This document shows, piece after piece, positions 35,412-43,767 of a stretch of DNA of 64,000 bases. Position numbers and translations under genes: made by a program. The stretch comes from Halorubrum alkaliphilum (GTDB lineage Archaea; Halobacteriota; Halobacteria; Halobacteriales; Haloferacaceae): positions 1 to 64,000 of the forward strand of contig NZ_JAGGKQ010000010.1 of NCBI RefSeq assembly GCF_017873815.1, in the 5' to 3' direction. The notes beneath the pieces were generated by a model that saw only the letters and a program-made list of their open reading frames with translations, was not told the DNA's origin and did not search any database. The stretch's first letter is position 1. Every line of letters begins with the position of its first letter.

Positions 35412-36352
35412 GACGAGGCGTCCTCGCGATCGTCGACGGCGGCGGTTCCGGCGGTTCCGGCGGCGTCGACCGCCCGCGCGACCGCGAGATCGAAGGGGGT
35501 GGACTCCACCGGCACCAGCTCACGGATCCGGTCGTCCTCGACGATGACGGTGTTGCGGAGTCCTTCCACGAGCGACCGCGCGAGGTACGGGTTCACGTCC
35601 GTGACGAGCCGGAGCCACCGGGCGGACAGCCCGGGGCTCAAAACGGGAACTCGAACGATCCGGAGTCCGTGCCCGAACTGTCGGCGGGTTCGGCGGAGGA
35701 TCTCCGCGTACGTCAACACGTCCGGGCCGCCGATCTCGTAGGTCTCGCCCGCGGTCTCCGGGGCATCGAGAACACCGCTCAGATACGCGATCACGTCGTC
35801 GATCGCGATCGGCTGACACAGCGTGTCGACCCACTTCGGCGTGAGCATCACCGGAAGGCGGCTCGCGAGCCCGCGGATCACCTCGAAGCTCGCGCTGCCC
35901 GCACCGATGACGATCGCGGCCCGAAGCGTCGTCAACGCGTACTCGCCGTCGCCGAGCACCCGTTCCACTTCGCGACGCGACTGGAGGTGTTCGGAGAGTC
36001 CTTCACGGTCCTCGCCGAGCCCGCCTAGATACACCACGCGCTCGACGCCAGCTCCGGATGCGGCCGCCGCGAAGTTGCTCGCGCAGTTCCGGTCCCGCTC
36101 CTCGTATCCGGGCCCCCCGTCGAGCGAGTGGACGAGGTAGTACGCCGCGTCCACGGTCTCCCCATCGATCTCGAACGCGGGGGGAAGCGTCTCGGGTTCG
36201 AGGAGATCCCCCTCGACGACGTGGACGCCCTCCGGCGGGTGGTAGCCGTCGGCATCGCGGACGAGCGTGACGACCTCGTGGCCCCGATCGAGCAGCGTGG
36301 GAACGAGTCGAGTTCCGACGAACCCGGTCGCGCCAGTGACGAGAACGCGCAT
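35408..36352 (-). CDS. NAD(P)-binding atypical SDR protein
   Basis: A 314-residue Rossmann protein. The dinucleotide-binding GATGFVGTRLVPTLLDRGHEV at the N-terminus, VHVVEGDLLEP, AAYYLVHSLDGGPGYEERD and VVYLGGL follow the atypical SDR pattern (NmrA/YesF-like) seen in haloarchaeal NAD-dependent epimerase-like proteins. The canonical YxxxK motif is absent, so it may bind rather than turn over substrate, or act on membrane lipids or quinones. It is the first gene of an operon with a membrane protein, which would fit a membrane-associated role. Confidence 0.85.
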   Translation of the reverse strand: MRVLVTGATGFVGTRLVPTLLDRGHEVVTLVRDADGYHPPEGVHVVEGDLLEPETLPPAFEIDGETVDAAYYLVHSLDGGPGYEERDRNCASNFAAAASGAGVERVVYLGGLGEDREGLSEHLQSRREVERVLGDGEYALTTLRAAIVIGAGSASFEVIRGLASRLPVMLTPKWVDTLCQPIAIDDVIAYLSGVLDAPETAGETYEIGGPDVLTYAEILRRTRRQFGHGLRIVRVPVLSPGLSARWLRLVTDVNPYLARSLVEGLRNTVIVEDDRIRELVPVESTPFDLAVARAVDAAGTAGTAAVDDREDASS

Positions 36353-36549
36353 ACATCATACACGGTCTAGGCGAATATAAGACCCTGCCACGGTCGAGGC
36401 CGTCGGCAGTGTCGCCGGGTCGTCTCGCTCGGCACCGTCGACGCCGACGCCGACGACTCCGGGCGTGACGGACGGGCGGTGATCAGCGGACCGTCGAAAC
36501 GCCCGTCGTCGACCGATTGGTAAAAGGGCACGCCCGATGTCGAACCGAT

Positions 36550-37461
36550 ATGAACGCTGGCGAGTTCGAGCCGGTTCACGGTGTCCCAGATCTGTTCGTA
36601 CATGACACCGGAATGTTCGACACCGACGAGTACGGCTCCGTGTACGTGTACGACGCCGACGAGCCCGCCGTGATCGACACGGGCACCGGTGCGAATCGGG
36701 AGACGCTGTTCAAGACCCTTGACGAGGTCGGGATCGAGCGCGACGACCTCGCGTGGATCGTCGCGACGCACGCCCACCTCGATCACGCCGGCGGGGCCGG
36801 ACATCTGGCGAAACGATATCCGGAGGCGGAAGTAGTCGTCCCCGAACAGGGTGTCGGACACCTCGTCGATCCCGAGGCTCTCGTCGCCGGCACGAAGTCC
36901 GCGGTCGGAGACCAGTGGCGCTACTACGACGATCCGGAGCCGGTTCCCGAAGACCGAATTACCGGGCTCGCCGACGGCGATCGGATCGATCTCGGGGATC
37001 GCGAACTCGTCGTCCACGACGCGCCGGGACACGCCCCCCACCACGCGGTGTATCACGAGCCCGACGCGGAGGTCGTCTTTACCGCCGACGCCGCCGGGAT
37101 CTACGTGCCCGAAGTCGACACAGTCCGGCAGACGACACCACCGCCGCAGTTCGATCTGGACCAGTGTCTTCGGGACCTCGGAGCCGTCGCCGATCTGGAG
37201 CCGGAGTACTGCTGTTTCGGCCACTTTGGTCCCCGCAAGTACGACGAGTCCCTGATCGGCGAGGCGAAGCGAGCCTACGTCGAGTGGGTAGAGGCGGTGC
37301 GAGCCAAGCGCGCTGAGCTCGACGGTGACGACGAGGCGGTCGTCGAACACTTCGAGTCGACGAGCGCGGACGTGGAATTCTGGAATCCCGAGCGGGCACG
37401 GGCGGACGCCAGCTTGAACACGCGCGGCGTGTTGACGTATCTCGATCGCACCGAAGAGTGA
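36550..37461 (+). CDS. Metallo-beta-lactamase fold hydrolase
   Basis: A 303-residue MBL protein. Metal ligands are seen in THAHLDHAGGAGHLAKRY, the later HDAPGHAPHH, FTADAAGIY and a final CCFGHFGPR histidine. The DAPGHAPHHAVYHEPD and TTPPPQFDLDQC stretches are typical of the haloarchaeal MBL-fold hydrolases that are annotated as glyoxalase II-like, but the substrate is not deducible. The ATG at 36550 is chosen over one 11 codons upstream. It is unrelated in detail to the lactonase-like MBL protein at 26748. Confidence 0.85.
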   Translation: MNAGEFEPVHGVPDLFVHDTGMFDTDEYGSVYVYDADEPAVIDTGTGANRETLFKTLDEVGIERDDLAWIVATHAHLDHAGGAGHLAKRYPEAEVVVPEQGVGHLVDPEALVAGTKSAVGDQWRYYDDPEPVPEDRITGLADGDRIDLGDRELVVHDAPGHAPHHAVYHEPDAEVVFTADAAGIYVPEVDTVRQTTPPPQFDLDQCLRDLGAVADLEPEYCCFGHFGPRKYDESLIGEAKRAYVEWVEAVRAKRAELDGDDEAVVEHFESTSADVEFWNPERARADASLNTRGVLTYLDRTEE

Positions 37462-37542
37462 GACGACGCCGGGTGCGAGGACGATCCGGCGGGTCGACGT
37501 AGAAACGCCCTAAAGTCCACGCCGCGTAGGGTTCGATAACGA

Positions 37543-38148
37543 ATGGGCATCTTCGATACGATCCGAGCCGTGCTCGGGACGAACGCGGAGGCCGGCGCAA
37601 CCCGCGAAGCCGATCCCGAGGACCTCTTCGGGATGTCGACGGCGTACATGACGATGGAGGCCGACCTCGGCTACGACCACTGCGGCGAGGCGGCGCTGTG
37701 TTTCTCCGGCGTCGACAGCACCCGCTTCGACGACGCCGTGAGCACCGTCGAGGAGATCCTCGCGGCCGGCGAGGTGGAAACCGGAACGGGATTCCATCGT
37801 CACGAGGACGACCACGGCTACCACTGGTTCGTCCTCGAAGACGACGACCCCGAGGATCTCGTGACCAGCATCCACTTCGCCGCGGACCAGTTCATCGAGG
37901 AAGGGTTCGGATCGCGACTCCTCGCGGCCGTCTTCGGCTTTGAGGACGACAGTGGCGACGCGTACTGGATCTACTCGTTCCGCCGCGGCGCGTACTACCC
38001 GTTCGCGCCCGACGGCGCGAACAGTCGGAACCAGCGGAGGGAGTTCAAGCTCCAGTCCGTTCTCGACGGCGAGTTGGGCATTGAGGACGACGAGTCCTAC
38101 TGGTACCCGCTGTGGCCGGACGCTCCGGGACGACACCCGTGGGAGTGA
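37543..38148 (+). CDS. PspA-associated protein PspAB-like
   Basis: A 201-residue acidic soluble protein. MGIFDTIRAVLGTNAEAGAT, DPEDLFGMSTAYMTMEADLGYDHCGEAALCFSGVDS and AAVFGFEDDSGDAYWIYSFRRGAYYPFAPD are the text I associate with haloarchaeal PspAB, a protein named for its link with phage-shock protein A homologues (membrane stress). No pspA gene is visible in this window, so the association rests on family recall. A CCTAAAG box lies 28 bp upstream. Confidence 0.7.
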   Translation: MGIFDTIRAVLGTNAEAGATREADPEDLFGMSTAYMTMEADLGYDHCGEAALCFSGVDSTRFDDAVSTVEEILAAGEVETGTGFHRHEDDHGYHWFVLEDDDPEDLVTSIHFAADQFIEEGFGSRLLAAVFGFEDDSGDAYWIYSFRRGAYYPFAPDGANSRNQRREFKLQSVLDGELGIEDDESYWYPLWPDAPGRHPWE

Positions 38149-38152
38149 TCGG

Positions 38153-38656
38153 ATGAGTGTGGACCCCTCGGCCGCGTCAACCCATGGCGGGAACGACGGC
38201 CGCGACGCCGCCCACAAACGCGTCCTCCGCGCGGTCGCCGCTCAGGCCGCGGTGTTGAGCGCGGCGGTCCACCTGCTGTGGGCGTGGCCACAGCTCGCGG
38301 AACCGGCCGATCCCCGGCCGTACGTGTTCGTCCTCGGCGCAGTCTTCACCGTCCTCGTGGCGGCAGCGACGCTGAAAGCCGACGAGTACCGGCGGCTGTA
38401 CGCGCTCGGCGCGGGGACGCTCTCCGCGTACCTCCTCGGCTACGTCGGCTGGCACGGCGGGGAAGTGGCTGCCGCGCTCGTGGGCGATCCGCTGGCGATC
38501 GTCGGGAAGGGGGCGGAGCTCGTAGGCGTGGTCGCGTTCCTCGCGCTCTACCGGTTGGCACCGCCGACGAACGTCGTCGTGGAGCGTCGTAACTCCGGCG
38601 GGGCAGACGGGTCCGACCCCCGTCCCGTCGATGATGGCGGCGAGAGGGAGGACTGA
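38153..38656 (+). CDS. Four-helix membrane protein, unknown function
   Basis: A 167-residue protein starting MSVDPSAASTHGGNDGRDAA. Hydrophobic segments at about 28-46, 54-71, 81-101 and 118-136 are followed by a polar tail (SGGADGSDPRPVDDGGERED). It begins 5 bp after the PspAB-like stop, so the two are an operon; coupling with a membrane-stress protein fits a membrane role. No family recognised. Confidence 0.72.
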   Translation: MSVDPSAASTHGGNDGRDAAHKRVLRAVAAQAAVLSAAVHLLWAWPQLAEPADPRPYVFVLGAVFTVLVAAATLKADEYRRLYALGAGTLSAYLLGYVGWHGGEVAAALVGDPLAIVGKGAELVGVVAFLALYRLAPPTNVVVERRNSGGADGSDPRPVDDGGERED

Positions 38657-38695
38657 CCGACACGACTTATTAGCCGGACGGCGGATCCTTCGGTA

Positions 38696-39328
38696 GTGAG
38701 CGACACCTACCGGACGGTCGGCGGGCGGGCGACCGCGACGTTCGAGGTCCGTGGCTCGGAGTTCCTCGGCCACGTCTCGCCCGCGGACAGCGTCGACGAG
38801 GCCGAGGCGTTCATCGAGACCGTCGGGGCGGAGTACGCGGACGCAACGCACAACGTCCCGGCGTACCGGGTACCAGCCGGGGAGGCGTCGGAGCGGACGC
38901 CCGATTCGGACGTGATGCTCCGGGAGTACGGCGACGACGACGGCGAGCCGAGCGGCTCGGCGGGAAAGCCGGCATTAAACGTTCTCCAGCAGCGGGAAGT
39001 TCGCAACGTCGTCTGCGTGGTAACCCGGTACTACGGCGGGACGAACCTCGGCGTGGGCGGGCTCGCGAGGGCGTACTCGCGGGCGGTCAAGGAAGCCGTC
39101 GACGAGGCGGGCGTGATCGAGGAGCGTCCACACCGGCGGCTGATCGTCCGAACCGACTACGACGACTCCGGGACCCTTCGCGGACTGATCGAGTCGTCCG
39201 GCGTCGAGTTCGACGCCGACTACGACGAACGGGTTCGATTCGAACTGCGGATACCAGTCGAGGAAATCGAGTCCCTCGTCGAGCGACTCAACAGTGCGAC
39301 GAGCGGGCGGGTCGAGATCGACCGGTGA
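38696..39328 (+). CDS. YigZ / IMPACT family protein
   Basis: A 210-residue UPF0029 protein with a GTG start. The signature GKPALNVLQQREVRNVVCVVTRYYGGTNLGVGGLARAYS is complete, and a C-terminal DUF1949-like domain (RLIVRTDYDDSGTLRGLIESSGVEFDADYDERVRFEL) follows. Bacterial YigZ and eukaryotic IMPACT proteins are linked to translation control and binding to ribosomes or elongation factors; the archaeal role is unproven. A TATA-like CTTATTAG lies about 25 bp before the GTG. Its 3' end faces repeat element B. Confidence 0.9.
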   Translation: MSDTYRTVGGRATATFEVRGSEFLGHVSPADSVDEAEAFIETVGAEYADATHNVPAYRVPAGEASERTPDSDVMLREYGDDDGEPSGSAGKPALNVLQQREVRNVVCVVTRYYGGTNLGVGGLARAYSRAVKEAVDEAGVIEERPHRRLIVRTDYDDSGTLRGLIESSGVEFDADYDERVRFELRIPVEEIESLVERLNSATSGRVEIDR

Positions 39329-39661
39329 GCGCGGAAATGACGAACAGGCGACGCGGCCGCTGTGTGTTTTCCGCGGCGGGGCGTCGCGCTCCCGTCCAGT
39401 GCGCCGCGGGCGACGGTCACGTCACGGAGGAGTTGGCCGCGGCTTCGGTTATAAATAGACGGCTCAGTGGACCGACTGATCTTCATAGAGTGTTTAGTGA
39501 GTGATTTCGGGAGTGGGTATAGCAGATCGCCGGCGACGAGATCGTATTTAAAAGGAGTATGAGCGGTAGCGACGACCACTTATAAACGAGCGATACTATC
39601 GGCGTCACCGGCGGCTCCGCCGCCGGTTGCTAGCGAGAGCTTCGCTCTCGCCCTGCGCCCC

Positions 39662-39688
39662 GGTTCGTGCCTTATAAAGGCGCGAACC
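39662..39688 (+). repeat. Hairpin with TTATAA in its apex (element B)
   Basis: GGTTCGTGCCTT, loop ATA, AAGGCGCGAACC form a 12-pair stem with one T-G wobble. The TTATAA box occupies the tip. Confidence 0.8.
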
Positions 39689-39715
39689 GCGAGGGACCGA
39701 AGGCCCCTCTGGCAG

Positions 39716-39771
39716 CCGGTGCTACGCGCCGGCGACGACGGCGCGAGGGAGTCGCCGGCGCGGAGCACCGG
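39716..39771 (+). repeat. Twenty-pair hairpin in element B
   Basis: CCGGTGCT-A-CGCGCCGGCGAC (39716-39736) pairs with GTCGCCGGCGCG-G-AGCACCGG (39751-39771) with one A-G mismatch. It occupies the same place, just before the core, as different hairpins in copies A and C. Confidence 0.85.
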
Positions 39772-39773
39772 TG

Positions 39774-39831
39774 ACGAGGCTGGGGAGGCGTGAGGTGCGG
39801 GTGCTGTGCGGGGTGGGACTAAAAGGGGCAG
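39774..39831 (+). ncRNA. Conserved 58-nt G-rich core of element B (candidate structured RNA)
   Basis: Starts ACGAGGCTGGGGAGGCGTGA and ends GTGGGACTAAAAGGGGCAG. Only a few positions differ from the copy A core. In B an extra 50-nt hairpin-forming insert follows before the covarying stem. Confidence 0.45.
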
Positions 39832-39885
39832 GGAGCGGGGCCGACCGGAGGGAGGCCCCGACAGCGAACGGGCCGGAGGCCCGTG

Positions 39886-40029
39886 AGCCACGAGGACGAA
39901 GCACGACGACGCAAGCAGCGTGGCGCTACGCGCCACGGGAAGCCGGTAGCGGAGCCGCCGGCGACACCGCAAGGAGCGAGTGAAACGAGCGACTGAGGAG
40001 CACAGCGAGTCGCGCGAGTCCTCGTGGCT
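39886..40029 (+). other. Covarying long-range stem in element B
   Basis: AGCCACGAGGAC (39886-39897) and GTCCTCGTGGCT (40018-40029) are fully complementary over 12 bp. Copy A has a different sequence in both arms (AGTCGC and GCAACT on the outer side), still largely paired. Confidence 0.75.
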
Positions 40030-40235
40030 GGGGCTTTGGAGGCGTTTACCGCCGATCCGCCAGCAGCCAGTTATAAGCGAGCGACTGGGGCTTTGGACGC
40101 ACTCACCGCGTCAGCAACGACTTATAAACAGCCGACAGCAACACCACTAGATCACTTATAAACAACCGATCGGCCATATCGATATACCCACTCCCGCCAT
40201 CGTTCGCTGCGTCGCCGCCATTGAACTCGGGTATA

Positions 40236-41909
40236 TTAAGTGAACTTCCGGACGGTCATGTTCAGCGTGTCGAGATCGAGTATCGGCGCGTAGCCTGCGT
40301 CAGGATCGATGTTGACGGACTTCTGGAAGTCGGTCTGTGACTGCCAGCAGCCGGAGTTGACCGCGAGCACGTCGTGGTACTTCCCCCAGCCGAGCTTGTG
40401 GACGTGGCCGGTGTGGAACACGTCGGGCACGTCCTCGATGACGAGGTAGTCCCGTTCCTCCGGGGCGACACGGGTATGTCCCCCGAACTGCGGGGCGACG
40501 TGGCGTTTCTTGAGGAGTTGGTACATCGCTTTGTGCGGCTCCTCGTAGCTCGCCTTCTCCTCGGGGAGTTCGGCGATCACCTCGTCGAGCGAGACGCCGT
40601 GGTACATCAGTACGTCAACGCCTTCGACGGTCACGGTCGCGGGGTTCGAGACGATCCGCGCGTCGTGGACGTCCATGATCGAGCGGAGTTCCTCGTTAAA
40701 CCCGGGCTGTGGCTCCGCGAGTCTGACGGCGTCGTGGTTCCCGGGTATCATCACGATCTCGGTGTCGGCCGGGACCTCCTTGAGGTGCTCCGCGAACGCC
40801 TCGTACTGGTCGTAGATGTCGACGATCTCTAGCTCCTCGTCCTGGTCCGGGTAGACGCCGACGCCCTCGACCATGTCGCCGGCGATCAGCAGGTACTCGA
40901 CGGGCTCAGCCTCTGGCGTGTGGAGCCAGTCGGTAAAGCGACTCCACGCGTCGGCGACGAACTCGTCGCTGCCGACGTGGACGTCGGAGATCAGCGCCGC
41001 CTGTACGTGGCGGTCGGCCCCGCCGGTGACGCGGCTTCGGGGGACGTCGGGGAAGTGGAGCGAGTCGGCAAAGAGGATCCCGGAATCGTCGGCGAGCGTG
41101 CCGTCGACGGCGACACACTCGTCCATCAGGATCTCATCGACGACGTCGGCGAGGCCCTTGTCCTTCATCACCAGCGCCGGGAACGTTCCGGTGCTGTCCT
41201 CCAACTCGATCAGCCAGTGGCCCGACTTCGTCGAGCGGACGTCGTTGACGAGCCCGATCATCGCGGCCTCGCTCCCGCCGGGCATATCGGCGATCGCCGT
41301 CGCCGGCCGGTGGTTGACGCGTCCCCGGAGCAGCTTCGAGAGCCGCTCGTAGCGGTCCCGAAACGTCCGAACGAAGTCGTCGTACTCTCCGGTGCCGGTG
41401 CTCCGGCCGGTCATGTCGTTGGCGATCTCGAGTTCGCGGCGGGAGGGGTCGGCCGGAGCGCTGGCGGACCCGGGTTCAGGAGCACTGGACGCGTCGGAAC
41501 CGTCCCGAACCGCGTCCCCGGACCCCTTCGTTTCGACTGGAGATCCGCCGTTTTCATCGTCTCTCTCGAAGGATCCGGTCGCCTCTGTCGGCGAGGGGTC
41601 GGGATTCGTCGGCGAGGGGTCGGGATTCGTCGGCGAGGGGTCGGGATTCGTCGGCGAGGGATCGGGATCGTCACTGTCCCTCGACGGCGGGGCGGGGTCG
41701 TCGGCCGGGCCGTCGCTTCGCTCGTCGACGACCGCGCGGACGTGGTCGGCCGTGATCCGGAGGGCGTCGTCGGGCGCGGCGTCGACGACCGCTTCGAGGG
41801 TCGCAGCCGGTCGCTCCGCGCCCGCGAGCAACGTTACCGCCTCGCGTTCGGCGTTGTACCCGCGGCTGGCCAGTTCGCTGACGACCCGGGCGTTCGACTC
41901 CAGCGGCAC
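40236..41909 (-). CDS. polB: DNA polymerase D small subunit (DP1)
   Basis: A 557-residue protein, GTG start at VPLESNARVVSELA. The MRE11-like exonuclease core is complete: ALISDVHVGS, YLLIAGDMVEGVG, VMIPGNHDAVR, LMYHGVSLDE, APQFGGHTRVAP and HTGHVHKLGWG, preceded by an OB-fold (KSGHWLIELEDSTGTFPALVM). DP1 is the proofreading subunit of archaeal replicative PolD. Between the N-terminal helical domain and the core is a disordered linker carrying four to five DPSPTNP repeats encoded by a 21-bp DNA repeat. It is 91 bp downstream of mutL and likely in the same transcript as mutS-mutL. Confidence 0.95.
   Translation of the reverse strand: MPLESNARVVSELASRGYNAEREAVTLLAGAERPAATLEAVVDAAPDDALRITADHVRAVVDERSDGPADDPAPPSRDSDDPDPSPTNPDPSPTNPDPSPTNPDPSPTEATGSFERDDENGGSPVETKGSGDAVRDGSDASSAPEPGSASAPADPSRRELEIANDMTGRSTGTGEYDDFVRTFRDRYERLSKLLRGRVNHRPATAIADMPGGSEAAMIGLVNDVRSTKSGHWLIELEDSTGTFPALVMKDKGLADVVDEILMDECVAVDGTLADDSGILFADSLHFPDVPRSRVTGGADRHVQAALISDVHVGSDEFVADAWSRFTDWLHTPEAEPVEYLLIAGDMVEGVGVYPDQDEELEIVDIYDQYEAFAEHLKEVPADTEIVMIPGNHDAVRLAEPQPGFNEELRSIMDVHDARIVSNPATVTVEGVDVLMYHGVSLDEVIAELPEEKASYEEPHKAMYQLLKKRHVAPQFGGHTRVAPEERDYLVIEDVPDVFHTGHVHKLGWGKYHDVLAVNSGCWQSQTDFQKSVNIDPDAGYAPILDLDTLNMTVRKFT
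41592..41665. repeat. 21-bp in-frame tandem repeat in polB
   Basis: About four units of GGGTCGGGATTCGTCGGCGA-type sequence encode the DPSPTNP heptad in the DP1 linker. Units are nearly identical, so copy number probably varies between strains. Confidence 0.85.
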
Positions 41910-42000
41910 GAGAGAGGTGAGGGGGGAGCGACGCAAAACGATTGCGGAGCGGGGCGGGGCCGATAGACGTCCTGCTATCGGTCGCAGAGTGGCTCGACGA

Positions 42001-43767
42001 CTACCGATCCCGTTCGAACCCGGCGGCGAACGTCGCCTCGGAGACGGAGAGGACCGTCGGTCGGCCGTGCGGACAGGCGAAGGGACGCTCACACTCCCCG
42101 AGGCGGTCGAGCAGTGCGCGAGTCGCGTCGGCGTCGGTGAGCTCTCCACGCTTCAACGACGGGTGACAGGCGAGGTCGGCCAGCAGGCGCTCGCGGGCGT
42201 CACGGGCATCGCGACCGCTCCGGCCGCCGGATCCCGAGCCGGGGTCCGACAGCGTCGCGAGCGCGTCCCGGAACGCCCCGACATCGGCGGTGCGGCCGAA
42301 CGGCGCGGGCACCGTCCGGATCCTGACGGTTCCACCGCCAAACGGCTCCGTCTCGAAGCCGAGCGCGGCGAGGTCGTCGGCGTGCGTCTCGGCGGTCGCG
42401 ACCTCCGACGCCGAGAGCGACACCGCTGCCGGGGGGTCGAGTTCGGCGGTCGGGAGGGGGTCGCCGTCGAACGCGCGGGCGAGCCGCTCGTAGTTCACTC
42501 GCTCGTGTGCGGCGTGGGCGTCTACCACGAGCAGCTCGTCGCCCGACTCGACGAGCGCGTAGAGGTCTCGAAAAGTTCCGATCGGCTCGGCGTCGGCGAA
42601 CGTCGCCGACCGCGACCCGTCCGCCTCACCGACCGGGTCGAGCGCGGTGTCGAGGTCCGTCGCGACCTCGGCCTGCCGCCGGAGGTCCGCGCCGGTGAGC
42701 GCGTCCGCGACCGCGGATTCGACCGCGTCGGCGACGGTGTCGGCGTCGCGGAGGCCGACTTCCCGCTTTGCCGGGTGGACGTTCGGATCGATCCGGTCCG
42801 GGGGAAGTCCGACGTCGACCGCGGCGACCGGCTCGCGGCCGTCTGGGAGCAGCCGGTCGTAGCCCGCCCGCACCGCGCCGGCGACCCGGTCGTCACGGAC
42901 CGGGCGACCGTTCACCGAGACCCGGAGGTGGTCACGCGACGCGCGGGTGACGGAGGGGTACGCGAGGACGCCGCCCATCTCGACGGGAACCGCGTCGTCG
43001 CCGGATTCGAGGGTGTGGCTCGCGGACACCGCGGTGGACCGGCTGGCGGTCTCCCGGTCGTAGACGCCGAGCAGGGCGTCGGTGACCCCGGTTCCGGGCG
43101 TCGACAGAGTCGTCGAGCCGTCGTGATCGAGGGTAACGGCGACGTGGGGGTTCGCGAGCGCGTAGTCGGCGACGAGAGCCGAGATCCGCGAGAACTCCGC
43201 GCGCGACCCGGCGAGCGCCTCCCGGCGGGCCGGCCGGGTCGCGAACAGGTCACGGACGACGACGGTCGTGCCGCGGGCGCGGCCGACATCGGAGACGTCC
43301 GGGTCGGAGCGATCCTCCGTATCAGCTCCGCCCCCGTCTCGCGGGTCGACGACGACCCGGGTTCCGACCGCACCGCCGTCGTTGGTCGTCACCTCGAGAC
43401 GAGCCGCGTCGGCGACCGCCGCGAGCGCTTCCCCGCGGAAGCCGAGCGAGTCGACCCCGACGGGGTCGGCGTCGGGCGCGAGCTTGCTCGTCGCGTGTCG
43501 CTCCACCGCGAGCCGGGCGTCCGCTCGGGACATCCCCCGACCGTCGTCCGCGACCCGGATCCGATCGGTTCCGTCGCCGTCGACCGCGATCTCGACCCGC
43601 GAGGCCCCCGCGTCGAGCGCGTTGTCGACGAGCTCGGCGACGACCCGCGCCGGTCGGGTGATCACCTCGCCGGCGGCGATCCGATCGACGGTGGCGGGGT
43701 CGAGCCGGCGGATCGGCTCTCTGTCGGCGTCGGCGTTGCGCTCGGCGTCGGGCCGATCAGTCGTCAT
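42001..43767 (-). CDS. mutL: DNA mismatch repair protein MutL
   Basis: A 588-residue MutL. The GHKL ATPase motifs are intact: [50 protein letters not shown] and the later [13 protein letters not shown]. The C-terminal domain has [16 protein letters not shown] in place of the DQHA(X)2E(X)4E metal motif and ends with [14 protein letters not shown], so endonuclease activity is plausible, though the first residues read DAHA instead of DQHA. It overlaps the mutS stop by 11 bp. It acts after MutS in mismatch repair, nicking the new strand. Confidence 0.95.
   Translation of the reverse strand: MTTDRPDAERNADADREPIRRLDPATVDRIAAGEVITRPARVVAELVDNALDAGASRVEIAVDGDGTDRIRVADDGRGMSRADARLAVERHATSKLAPDADPVGVDSLGFRGEALAAVADAARLEVTTNDGGAVGTRVVVDPRDGGGADTEDRSDPDVSDVGRARGTTVVVRDLFATRPARREALAGSRAEFSRISALVADYALANPHVAVTLDHDGSTTLSTPGTGVTDALLGVYDRETASRSTAVSASHTLESGDDAVPVEMGGVLAYPSVTRASRDHLRVSVNGRPVRDDRVAGAVRAGYDRLLPDGREPVAAVDVGLPPDRIDPNVHPAKREVGLRDADTVADAVESAVADALTGADLRRQAEVATDLDTALDPVGEADGSRSATFADAEPIGTFRDLYALVESGDELLVVDAHAAHERVNYERLARAFDGDPLPTAELDPPAAVSLSASEVATAETHADDLAALGFETEPFGGGTVRIRTVPAPFGRTADVGAFRDALATLSDPGSGSGGRSGRDARDARERLLADLACHPSLKRGELTDADATRALLDRLGECERPFACPHGRPTVLSVSEATFAAGFERDR

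Larger units (their letters stand above)
39495..40209 (+). repeat. Modular TTATAA/hairpin element, copy B (best preserved)
   Basis: A non-coding element of about 690-715 bp between convergent genes. Perfect 14-bp terminal inverted repeats are CGGGAGTGGGTATA (39508-39521) and its complement (40183-40196). Inside are TGAGCGGTAGCGACG, CTTATAAAC (39579) and five perfect or near-perfect hairpins: 39607-39627, 39633-39651, 39662-39688, 39716-39771 and 39921-39936. The 58-nt core (39774-39831), the 12-bp covarying stem (39886-39897 with 40018-40029) and two CTGGGGCTTTGGA blocks (40028, 40085) follow. TTATAA at 40071 and a 34-bp spaced CTTATAAAC pair (40121, 40155) complete it. The 39329-39494 flank holds one more TTATAA (39449) and nothing else. 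Confidence 0.88.

Noticed and set aside
39771-39983. Open frame across the core of element B
   Set aside because: It follows from the conserved nucleotide core; there is no matching protein frame with proper start in copy D, and base pairing explains the sequence better.
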